Positions 29,100 to 36,254 of a stretch of 64,000 nt of DNA are shown here, in pieces. Position 1 is the first letter of the stretch. Each line of letters starts with the position of its first letter. The translations under genes and the position numbers were made by a program. Source of the stretch: Ohessyouella blattaphilus (lineage in GTDB: Bacteria; Bacillota; Clostridia; Lachnospirales; Lachnospiraceae); NCBI RefSeq assembly GCF_024721265.1, contig NZ_JAMXOC010000002.1, positions 124,001-188,000 of the forward strand. The letters are read 5' to 3'. The notes under the pieces were generated by a model that was not told the DNA's origin, searched no databases, and saw only the letters and a program-made list of their open reading frames with translations.

Positions 29100-29990
29100 A
29101 TGTATAAGATAGTAAAGGCTGAAAAGCTCGCAGACATGATATATCTTATGGATGTGAAAGCAGAACGAGTGGCTCGTCACTGTCAACCAGGTCAATTTGT
29201 AATCGTTAAGATTGACGAAATTGGTGAACGAGTACCACTTACTATTTGTGACTACGACAGAGAAGCTGGGACAGTTACCATCGTTTTCCAGATTGTCGGC
29301 GCATCCACAGAGCGGATGTCTCGTTTACAAGAAGGCGATTCATTTAAAGACTTCGTAGGACCTCTAGGTGTGGCTTCAGAATTTGTTACGGAAGATTTAG
29401 AAGAGCTGAAGAAAAAGAAGATTCTCTTTGTCGCTGGTGGGGTTGGTGCCGCGCCGGTATACCCACAGGTGAAATGGTTACACGAACACGGTGTGGAAGC
29501 GGATGTAATCGTGGGCTCAAAGACGAAAGACATGTTACTTTTAGAGGATGAAATGAAGGCCGTGGCGGGAAATTACTATCCTTGTACAGATGATGGCTCT
29601 TACGGTCATTCAGGAATGGTGACTACCAAAATCGAGCAGTTAGTGAGCGAAGAGGGCAAGAAATACGACGTGTGCGTAGCCATCGGACCAATGATTATGA
29701 TGAAATTCGTCTGTCTACTTACCAAAAAGCTTGATTTACCAACGGTTGTTAGCATGAATCCAATTATGGTAGACGGTACCGGTATGTGTGGCGCTTGCCG
29801 TTTACATGTTGGCGATGAGATTAAATTTGCTTGTGTTGATGGACCGGAGTTTGATGGTCACCTGGTTAATTTTGATGAATCAATGGAGCGTCAGACCCTA
29901 TATAAAACAGCTGAGGGCAGAGCTTGGCTAAAAGAAAAAGAAGGCGACACCCATCATGGCGGTTGTGGTAATTGTGGAGGTGACGAATAA
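29100..29990 (+). CDS. nfnA: NfnA-type small subunit of NADH-dependent ferredoxin:NADP+ oxidoreductase
   Basis: A 296-residue flavoprotein of the sulfide dehydrogenase/dihydroorotate dehydrogenase electron-transfer family: an FAD domain ('RVPLTICDYD'), an NAD-binding domain ('LFVAGGVGAAPVYPQ') and a [2Fe-2S] segment with C230, C233 and C245 in 'MCGACR...FACVDGPEFDGH', the pattern known for NfnA. With the large subunit it would bifurcate electrons between ferredoxin, NAD+ and NADP+. A fermentative cell can use it to make NADPH from NADH plus reduced ferredoxin. TAGGAGG is a strong Shine-Dalgarno. The stop overlaps the nfnB ATG by one base. Confidence 0.9.
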   Translation: MYKIVKAEKLADMIYLMDVKAERVARHCQPGQFVIVKIDEIGERVPLTICDYDREAGTVTIVFQIVGASTERMSRLQEGDSFKDFVGPLGVASEFVTEDLEELKKKKILFVAGGVGAAPVYPQVKWLHEHGVEADVIVGSKTKDMLLLEDEMKAVAGNYYPCTDDGSYGHSGMVTTKIEQLVSEEGKKYDVCVAIGPMIMMKFVCLLTKKLDLPTVVSMNPIMVDGTGMCGACRLHVGDEIKFACVDGPEFDGHLVNFDESMERQTLYKTAEGRAWLKEKEGDTHHGGCGNCGGDE

Positions 29991-31378
29991 TGGCAGATAT
30001 TTTAAAAGCCACACCTGTAAGAGAACAAGATCCTAAGGTGCGGGCAACAAATTTTGAAGAAGTATGTTACGGATATAATAAAGAAGAGGCAATGGACGAA
30101 GCCACTCGTTGCCTAAATTGTAAGAATGCTCGTTGTATTCAAGGGTGTCCGGTAGCAATTAATATTCCTGGCTTTATTATGAAAGTAAAGGATGGCGATA
30201 TTGAGGGCGCTTACGAAGAAATTGGTAAGTCTTCAGCCTTGCCAGCAGTATGTGGCCGCGTTTGTCCACAGGAATCACAATGTGAAGCCAAATGCGTGAG
30301 AGGTATAAAGGGCGAATCTGTTTCTATTGGTAAGTTAGAGCGCTTTGTCGCTGACTACGCTTTAGAGAACAACATTTCACCTAAGAAAGCCGAGAAGACC
30401 AATGGCCATAAAGTTGCCGTTATCGGTTCGGGACCGGCAGGTCTTACAGCCGCTGGCGATTTGGCTAAGGCAGGTTACGAGGTAACTGTATTTGAAGCCT
30501 TGCACGAACTCGGCGGTGTACTTGTATACGGCATTCCTGAATTCCGTTTACCTAAGGATAAAGTGGTTAAGAAGGAAATCGAGAAGGTAAAAGAGCTTGG
30601 TGTTAAATTCGAAACCAACGTGGTTATCGGTAAATCAACGACGATTGATATGTTAATGGAAGAGGAAGACTTTGAAGCTGTCTTTATCGGCTCTGGTGCT
30701 GGTCTACCGATGTTTATGGGCATCCCTGGTGAGACCGCTAACGGCGTTTTCTCGGCCAATGAATACTTAACTCGTAGCAACTTAATGAAAGCTTACGATA
30801 ATAACTATGATACCCCGATTGCTGCTGGCAAAAAAGTCGCTGTTGTCGGTGGTGGTAACGTAGCTATGGATGCTGCAAGAACGGCTCTTCGCCTAGGTGC
30901 AGAAGTGCATATCGTCTACCGTCGTAGCGAAGAAGAGTTACCGGCTCGAGTAGAAGAGGTACATCACGCGAAAGAAGAGGGAATTATCTTCGATTTATTA
31001 ACGAATCCGATAGAAATTCTCGCTGATGATAAAGGCTGGGTTACAGGCATGAAATGTATCCGGATGGAATTAGGAGAAGCGGATGCTTCTGGACGTCGTC
31101 GTCCAGTGCCAATTCCTGGTTCAGAGTTTGTAATCGAGCTCGATACAGTTATTATGTCTCTGGGAACATCTCCAAATCCTTTGATTGCCTCTACCACTAA
31201 GGGCTTAGAGATTAATCAAAGACAGTGTGTTGTGGCAGATGATGAAACAGGACAAACGTCTAAGGCTTTTGTTTTTGCAGGAGGAGATGCGGTTACAGGT
31301 GCAGCTACGGTTATTTTAGCAATGGGAGCTGGTAAGGCTGGCGCTAAGGGAATCGACGAGGCTCTATCGCAGAAATAA
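29990..31378 (+). CDS. nfnB: NfnB-type large subunit (GltD-like, NADPH-dependent)
   Basis: A 462-residue homologue of the glutamate synthase small chain, often labelled gltA. The N-terminal ferredoxin-like part has cysteine groups 'CLNCKNARCIQGCP' and 'CGRVCPQESQCEAKC' for two [4Fe-4S] clusters, followed by an FAD fold ('VIGSGPAGLTAAGDLAKAGY') and an NADPH fold ('VVGGGNVAMDAARTALRLG'). No glutamate synthase large subunit is present, and the preceding partner gene makes NfnAB the better reading than GOGAT. Translation is coupled to nfnA by a TAATG overlap. Confidence 0.9.
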   Translation: MADILKATPVREQDPKVRATNFEEVCYGYNKEEAMDEATRCLNCKNARCIQGCPVAINIPGFIMKVKDGDIEGAYEEIGKSSALPAVCGRVCPQESQCEAKCVRGIKGESVSIGKLERFVADYALENNISPKKAEKTNGHKVAVIGSGPAGLTAAGDLAKAGYEVTVFEALHELGGVLVYGIPEFRLPKDKVVKKEIEKVKELGVKFETNVVIGKSTTIDMLMEEEDFEAVFIGSGAGLPMFMGIPGETANGVFSANEYLTRSNLMKAYDNNYDTPIAAGKKVAVVGGGNVAMDAARTALRLGAEVHIVYRRSEEELPARVEEVHHAKEEGIIFDLLTNPIEILADDKGWVTGMKCIRMELGEADASGRRRPVPIPGSEFVIELDTVIMSLGTSPNPLIASTTKGLEINQRQCVVADDETGQTSKAFVFAGGDAVTGAATVILAMGAGKAGAKGIDEALSQK

Positions 31379-31383
31379 AAACT

Positions 31384-31863
31384 ATGAAGATTACAATAAT
31401 TGCCATTGGCAAGTTGAAGGAACAGTATTTAAAGGACGCAATCGCTGAGTACAGCAAACGGTTACAGAAGTTTGCCACTCTAGAGATTATCGAAGTACCT
31501 GATGAAAAGACAGATATTAACGCTTCAAAGGCAGATGTGGAAAAAGCGAAGGATAAAGAAGGCGCAAAAATGCTCTCTTATATTAAAGACGATGCTTACG
31601 TATTTGCTTTAGAGATTAAAGGCAAGATTTTTTCTTCAGAAGAGCTATCGGAGCAAATCGGGAAGCGTATGTTAGAAGGCAATAGCCATCTGGTCTTTTT
31701 GATCGGTGGCAGCCTAGGATTATCGTCGAAAGTGCTAGCGAGAGCCGATTTGAAAATCAGCTTCTCCAATATGACCTTTCCCCATATGCTGATGCGCGTA
31801 ATTCTTTTGGAACAGGTATATCGTAGCTATAAAATTTTAAATAACGAACCTTATCATAAGTAA
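31384..31863 (+). CDS. rlmH: 23S rRNA (pseudouridine-1915-N3)-methyltransferase RlmH
   Basis: A small 159-residue SPOUT methyltransferase that modifies pseudouridine 1915 in helix 69. Typical 'MKITIIAIGKLKEQYLKDAI' start-like segment, the SAM-binding knot 'VFLIGGSLGLSSKV' and the C-terminal 'LEQVYRSYKILNNEPYHK' are present. It lies 5 bases after nfnB; no clear Shine-Dalgarno is seen, so translation may depend on coupling. A strong hairpin follows. Confidence 0.96.
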   Translation: MKITIIAIGKLKEQYLKDAIAEYSKRLQKFATLEIIEVPDEKTDINASKADVEKAKDKEGAKMLSYIKDDAYVFALEIKGKIFSSEELSEQIGKRMLEGNSHLVFLIGGSLGLSSKVLARADLKISFSNMTFPHMLMRVILLEQVYRSYKILNNEPYHK

Positions 31864-31871
31864 AAATGAAG

Positions 31872-31913
31872 AAAAAGTGTGACCTCACCTCCGGTGGGGA
31901 CACACTTTTTTTT
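31872..31913. terminator. Terminator between rlmH and the convergent LuxR gene
   Basis: AAAAAGTGTG..CCTCACC pairs with GGTGGGG..CACACTTTTT around a TCC loop, with an eight-T run on the + strand and five T on the - strand, so it can serve both genes. Confidence 0.88.
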
Positions 31914-31953
31914 CGATTTTCGCGAAGCGTGATGCTTCCGGTTGGGACGGATT

Positions 31954-34446
31954 TTAGATGATGTGGTTTTGGGTGGCGATGTAAATGGCATCGGCGCGGT
32001 TTTTGGCACCTAGCTTGTTGTAGATAGAGTTGATGAATTTCTTTACGCCGTTAATGGAAATTCCCATGGCTTCAGCGATCTCATTACGGGTATAGCCCTG
32101 GGAGAGCAGGGAGAGAACGTTGCGTTCTCGCTTGGTTAAATTAGACACATTGTGCTGTAGCTTCTTTTGGTCGTTTTTGTAGGCCGCCTGTAAGCCTTTG
32201 CGGTTTTCTGCCCCGGCTCTGGTTTTCGACTCTAAATCCTTTAACCACTCGTAGTTAAAGTCATAGGGATTCGGGAGCCTAGCCATACTGATGGCTGGTA
32301 GCGCTAGGGCGCCTAGTTCCACAACGGGCATATAGAGATTGTACTTATAAATCATCTGGTACAATTTGGCGAAATAGGATACGGATTTTTCTCGTTGTTT
32401 TTCATTTGCGAAAAAAATGCTTTTAATCAAGTAGTAGTAGACCCGTAAAACCCAGAGTCCTTTCTGCTCGAAAAGGGGTTCCATTTGAAAGAGCATTGTA
32501 TGGGCTCTTGAATAATCGCCAATATGGAGATTATAGATGGCTCCGACTAAATAATTACGTCCTTTCTTTAGCGGATGTTCTTCGTAGGCATCAAAGTTAT
32601 TTTCCTTTATCCAGGACTCAATCCGCTGGGAGTCGTCTACCTCTAGGTAAAAGGAGGCATTTAAAATGTCTCTAAGTTGGCGATAAGGCGAGGCTTCATC
32701 GTGGGTAAAGTAATTGTTAATCTGTTCTGCCTCTTGGAACATAGTAGCGTAATCCCGTTCCGATAAAGCGATTAGAGAGAGCAGGTAGTGTGCTTGCATG
32801 GCGATATTATACTGCTTTATTAACAGGGACTTAGAAATTGCCAACTTGGCCGCCACCTTGCTTTCGCGAAACTTGCCGCTATAGTAAAAGGCTTCTGCTT
32901 CAAAGAGGTGTTCGTAACCAAAATCGCTATTTTTACAAACGATATTTCGATAACACATATATTGGTCTATATAGGCAATCATGTCTTTCGGAGTATGTTC
33001 ATCACCATCAGGCAAAAAGAAGAGGTGGTTTTCATCCACCATACTAGGAGATTGGGTAAAGACTGGCAATTCACGCTCGACAATCGCAGCGGCTTTCTGA
33101 ATGTGCTCCATGCCCTCTAGGTTATTTTTGATAAGACTGATATCGGCAAGAGAGCGGTGGATTTCCGCAATCAACTTGTGATTGGGCACTTTCTTTAACA
33201 ATTCTTCGTCTAAAAGCTCCTCAAATTTAAGTTTGGCAAAGTTTACTTGACTACAGCTTACGTAGGTGTAGGCAATATAAAAGTCGATTCGCGGATTATT
33301 CTTTTTTAGTCCCGAAGGCGTTTCGCTAAAGAAAGCCTGAATATTGGCAGATTTAGAGACACAGTGGAGAGTGTCTCGAGCCTCAGAAAGGCACTCCAAT
33401 AAGTTTTCGAAGTTTTTCGCCAACATGTAGTATTCGATAGCGCCATCAGGGTTATCGTTTCGAAGAGCGTAGTCAGCGGCTAGGTTCCAGATACGCCGCC
33501 GTTCTTCTTCGTCGAAAATAATAATTTTGTTTTGCAAAAAATGACGATAAACCTTCTGCATATGGAAGGTTTCTAAATCGAAATTATAGTAGATAAAGAT
33601 ATTTCTGGTAAGACTTGTTAAGGTTTCGTCTCCTTCGCTCCGAAGGACCTCGTTTGCTAAGTTTAAATCAAAGTCGCTAAGGATGGAGATTTTTATTAGG
33701 GCCATTTGCATAGAAAGCGGGTAGTTACTAAAAAAGTGGTTTTCAAAAAGCTCGTATAAGACTAAGTAAGTCTTATTAATATTTCCGCATTCACAGTAAT
33801 GGGAGATAAAAATTGGCCAACCATCCGAGCGCTCCACCAGTTCCGTAGCGCTATATTCACCACCTTCTAAGTTGTAGAGGGAGAGGAGTTTTTCGGCGTC
33901 ATCGACGTTGAAAATCAAGTCAGCCTCGGTAATGCGGTTATAGTCTCCTGGGGTTAAGTATTGCATGTAAAAAGGGTTCTTGACCTTATCCATCTTCTCA
34001 TTGCTAATAAGAATATGATGCAAACGTAGGTTGGTAAGCGTTAGGTTTTTCCCAATATAAGACATAATATCAGGGTTTTCTAGGAGTTCAAAGTTATCAT
34101 AAACGATTAATACATCCTGGATCAGGGTATCTCTTTGCTCTAATAGGTTTAAATAGATAGTTAAGAAATTCTCCGTGTCTGTAGGAAAGGACTGGCCTTC
34201 AAAATGCCTGGCGTACGTCTCATCGGAAACGGTAACAGCGTGAATAAAGCTTTTCCAAAAGTATTCGCGGTCATTGTCCAGTTCAGATAGGGTTATCCAG
34301 AGAACGGGAATGTCTACGCTTTCAGCAAAGCTGGTAACTGCAGTGGTCTTTCCGTAACCGGGAGCGGCCACTACCGTGGTTAGCGGGGTAGATAAAGACT
34401 TTTCTAAAAGCTCGTCTAGCTTCGGTCTTTTTATCTTATAATTCAT
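31954..34446 (-). CDS. MalT-like LuxR-family transcriptional regulator
   Basis: An 830-residue regulator with the large ATP-dependent LuxR (STAND/MalT) layout: P-loop 'AAPGYGKTTAV' with K33, a STAND ATPase domain, a long helical-repeat (TPR-like) middle, and a C-terminal LuxR helix-turn-helix, 'LTKRERNVLSLLSQGYTRNEIAEAMGIS' region followed by 'GVKKFINSIYNKLGAKNRADAI'. Such proteins bind a ligand through the repeats and then activate transcription. The ligand and targets are unknown; no sugar or transporter genes are adjacent. The frame extends to 34545, but AAGGAAG seven bases before the ATG at 34446 fixes the start. It interrupts an otherwise + strand gene row and may be an insertion. Confidence 0.88.
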   Translation of the reverse strand: MNYKIKRPKLDELLEKSLSTPLTTVVAAPGYGKTTAVTSFAESVDIPVLWITLSELDNDREYFWKSFIHAVTVSDETYARHFEGQSFPTDTENFLTIYLNLLEQRDTLIQDVLIVYDNFELLENPDIMSYIGKNLTLTNLRLHHILISNEKMDKVKNPFYMQYLTPGDYNRITEADLIFNVDDAEKLLSLYNLEGGEYSATELVERSDGWPIFISHYCECGNINKTYLVLYELFENHFFSNYPLSMQMALIKISILSDFDLNLANEVLRSEGDETLTSLTRNIFIYYNFDLETFHMQKVYRHFLQNKIIIFDEEERRRIWNLAADYALRNDNPDGAIEYYMLAKNFENLLECLSEARDTLHCVSKSANIQAFFSETPSGLKKNNPRIDFYIAYTYVSCSQVNFAKLKFEELLDEELLKKVPNHKLIAEIHRSLADISLIKNNLEGMEHIQKAAAIVERELPVFTQSPSMVDENHLFFLPDGDEHTPKDMIAYIDQYMCYRNIVCKNSDFGYEHLFEAEAFYYSGKFRESKVAAKLAISKSLLIKQYNIAMQAHYLLSLIALSERDYATMFQEAEQINNYFTHDEASPYRQLRDILNASFYLEVDDSQRIESWIKENNFDAYEEHPLKKGRNYLVGAIYNLHIGDYSRAHTMLFQMEPLFEQKGLWVLRVYYYLIKSIFFANEKQREKSVSYFAKLYQMIYKYNLYMPVVELGALALPAISMARLPNPYDFNYEWLKDLESKTRAGAENRKGLQAAYKNDQKKLQHNVSNLTKRERNVLSLLSQGYTRNEIAEAMGISINGVKKFINSIYNKLGAKNRADAIYIATQNHII

Positions 34447-34496
34447 TAAATCACTTCCTTTATAATCCCATACTACCATAGAGCTTTTGCAAAAAA

Positions 34497-34512
34497 CTAC
34501 CCAAACGGGTAG
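34497..34512. promoter_or_regulatory. Palindrome upstream of the LuxR gene, possible operator
   Basis: CTACCC-AAAC-GGGTAG is a perfect 6-bp inverted repeat with a 4-base centre, 50 bases upstream of the regulator's start. It may be an autoregulatory binding site or a short hairpin; no good -35/-10 pair could be placed for the regulator. Confidence 0.4.
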
Positions 34513-34545
34513 TGATAAATTAAGTAAAAAGTGACAAAGGGGCAC

Positions 34546-34573
34546 TTCTTAACTTAGGAGAAGCTAATATAAT
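34546..34573 (+). promoter_or_regulatory. Possible promoter of the intergenic RNA
   Basis: A perfect TATAAT (34568-34573) with only a poor -35 candidate, TTCTTA (34546-34551), 16 bases upstream. A start near 34580 would place transcription just at the first hairpin of the candidate RNA. Confidence 0.4.
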
Positions 34574-34579
34574 GACTTC

Positions 34580-34706
34580 AGACAGTAAAACTGTCTTATG
34601 GTCCATGTGAACATTGGTATGTCACACCTACACTTATCCCCAAATAAGATTAGTAGACCATATGAGAAAAAAGACTCTTTCCTTGATAGCGAAAGAGTCT
34701 TTTTTC
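34580..34706 (+). ncRNA. Candidate structured RNA: hairpin, three-way junction, terminator
   Basis: The gene-free stretch 34447-34768 holds, in order, hairpin GACAG/CTGTC (34581-34595), then a possible three-way junction: P1 TATGGTC (34597-34603) with GACCATA (34656-34662), P2 TGTGA/TCACA (34606-34610, 34622-34626), P3 CTTAT/ATAAG (34633-34637, 34644-34648). Loop 2 contains TTGG (34614-34617) and loop 3 CCAA (34640-34643), able to kiss. A strong terminator follows. phoH has its own promoter beyond it, so this may be an independent small RNA. I do not recognise a known family; it resembles the purine riboswitch fold only in outline. The helices are short and could be chance. Confidence 0.4.
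34667..34706 (+). terminator. Strong terminator in the intergenic region before phoH
   Basis: AAAAAAGACTCTTTC (34667-34681) pairs perfectly over 15 bp with GAAAGAGTCTTTTTT (34691-34705) around a 9-base loop. No protein gene on the + strand ends here (rlmH has its own terminator 2.7 kb upstream), so it must end a transcript that starts within the intergenic region. Confidence 0.88.
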
Positions 34707-34735
34707 TTGTATTATCAGCAAATTTTAAGTAGAAT
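34707..34735 (+). promoter_or_regulatory. Predicted promoter of phoH
   Basis: TTGTAT (34707-34712) and TAGAAT (34730-34735) are 17 bases apart, directly downstream of the terminator. The phoH ATG follows at 34769 after GAAAGAAGGATG. Confidence 0.65.
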
Positions 34736-34768
34736 AGTAGTAACGAATTTACGAAAGAAGGATGTTTC

Positions 34769-35758
34769 ATGACAGATATAACCACCACGATTCCCGCTCA
34801 ACACGAAAGCAATGTCTTTGGGGAGTTCGATGTCTTCGCTAAAAAGATTGAACGGACCTTGCGGGTTACTTTGATTATGCGGGATGGTATCGTTAAAATA
34901 ATGGGTGAAGAAAATCACGCAATCAGCGCCAAAAAGGTTCTAGAGCAACTAGTAGCGCTATCGGAAAAGGGCAATATTATCAGCGAGCAAAATGTTGATT
35001 ACGCTCTATCTCTCGTAATGGAAGGAAGTAATGAGAGTCTTGTGGATATCGATAGTGAGGTGGTAAACCACACCTTACAAGGAAAACCGATCAAACCGAA
35101 AACCTTAGGACAAAAGAAATACATCGATTCCATCAAAAAGAATATGATTACCTTTGGAGTGGGACCAGCTGGTACAGGAAAGACGTATCTTGCGATGGCC
35201 ATGGCGATAAACGCCTTTAAAAAAGATGAAGTAGGTCGAATTATCCTGACCCGGCCGGCAATCGAAGCCGGTGAAAAGCTGGGGTTCTTGCCTGGAGATT
35301 TACAGAGTAAGATTGATCCCTATTTGCGTCCCTTATATGACGCTTTGTATCAGATTATGGGAGCAGAAAGCTTTATCCGCAATTCGGAAAAAGGCTTAAT
35401 TGAGGTAGCGCCTTTAGCTTATATGCGGGGACGGACTCTTGACAACGCCTTTATTATTCTCGATGAAGCTCAGAATACTACACCGGCGCAAATGAAGATG
35501 TTTTTAACGCGAATCGGCTTTGGTTCGAAAGTAGTTGTGACTGGCGATTTGACCCAGAAGGATTTGCCAAAAGGACAGCTATCAGGACTGGATACAGCCA
35601 TTAAGGTAGTGGAGCGAATCGATGATATTGGAATTTGCACATTAACTTCTAAGGATGTAGTGAGACATCCGCTGGTACAGCGAATTGTCAAAGCTTACGA
35701 GAATTATGAGGCAAAGCAAACAAAGGGTAAAGAGAGAGCGAGAGGAAGAAGACGATGA
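34769..35758 (+). CDS. phoH: PhoH family ATPase
   Basis: A 329-residue PhoH-like ATPase (PhoL type) linked to RNA metabolism together with YbeY, whose gene overlaps it. Walker A 'GVGPAGTGKTYLAMAMA' begins near residue 130; Walker B is 'FIILDEAQNTTPAQMKMFLTRIG'. The N-terminal ~110 residues form the KH-like part of the family. The start follows AGAAGGATG. The stop overlaps the ybeY start (ATGA). Confidence 0.94.
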   Translation: MTDITTTIPAQHESNVFGEFDVFAKKIERTLRVTLIMRDGIVKIMGEENHAISAKKVLEQLVALSEKGNIISEQNVDYALSLVMEGSNESLVDIDSEVVNHTLQGKPIKPKTLGQKKYIDSIKKNMITFGVGPAGTGKTYLAMAMAINAFKKDEVGRIILTRPAIEAGEKLGFLPGDLQSKIDPYLRPLYDALYQIMGAESFIRNSEKGLIEVAPLAYMRGRTLDNAFIILDEAQNTTPAQMKMFLTRIGFGSKVVVTGDLTQKDLPKGQLSGLDTAIKVVERIDDIGICTLTSKDVVRHPLVQRIVKAYENYEAKQTKGKERARGRRR

Positions 35759-36243
35759 CCTTATTTTATGAAGATGAAAGCGAGATATCGTTAGGATTAG
35801 ATGGGGAAGAGACCGCTTTCGCGGTAATAGAAGGAGCGCTAGACTACTTAAGCGTTCCTTTTGAGTGTGAGGTTAATTTACTGCTGACGAATAACGAGCA
35901 GATAAAGAGCTTAAATAAAGAATTTAGGGAAATCGACAAGGCGACGGATGTCTTGTCCTTTCCTATGAATGATTTTGCAGTGCCTCTCGATTTTACCGCC
36001 GAAGAGCATCTGTCCTTCAATCCTGAATCGGGGGAATTGCTACTAGGCGATATTGTAATTTCCAAGGAAAAAGTGCTCTCTCAAGCCGCCGAGTATGGGC
36101 ATGAGTCGATGCGAGAATACGCTTTTCTAATTATCCATTCTGTGTTACACTTACTAGGATATGACCATTTAGAAGAAGGGGAACGGAAAGTGATGGAAGA
36201 GAAGCAAAAAGAGATTCTCGACTTTCTGGAAATTAGACGTTAA
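35755..36243 (+). CDS. ybeY: Endoribonuclease YbeY
   Basis: A metal-dependent RNase for 16S rRNA 3'-end maturation and ribosome quality control. The 162-residue protein shows 'NKEFREIDKATDVLSFPM', 'LLGDIVIS' and the zinc motif 'HSVLHLLGYDH' (three histidines) near residue 128. Coupled to phoH by a four-base overlap, the standard phoH-ybeY pair. Confidence 0.96.
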   Translation: MTLFYEDESEISLGLDGEETAFAVIEGALDYLSVPFECEVNLLLTNNEQIKSLNKEFREIDKATDVLSFPMNDFAVPLDFTAEEHLSFNPESGELLLGDIVISKEKVLSQAAEYGHESMREYAFLIIHSVLHLLGYDHLEEGERKVMEEKQKEILDFLEIRR

Positions 36244-36254
36244 TGGAGTAAACT

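Noticed and set aside
30000-31378. Glutamate synthase small subunit
   Set aside because: No large subunit is nearby and the preceding gene is the NfnA-type partner, so the NfnAB reading is better.
34597-34662. Possible purine riboswitch
   Set aside because: The three-way layout and loop pairing are similar, but the conserved junction bases (such as the UUUCUACC segment) and loop sequences are absent, and phoH is not a purine gene.
34580-34706. 6S RNA, SRP RNA, tmRNA or T-box
   Set aside because: The length and motifs do not fit: no long bulged hairpin, no GGAA/GNRA SRP core, no tag frame, no T-box sequence.
34564-34788. 74-residue open frame on the - strand in the intergenic region
   Set aside because: It runs across the terminator stem and the phoH start, with no Shine-Dalgarno and unusual composition; a chance frame.
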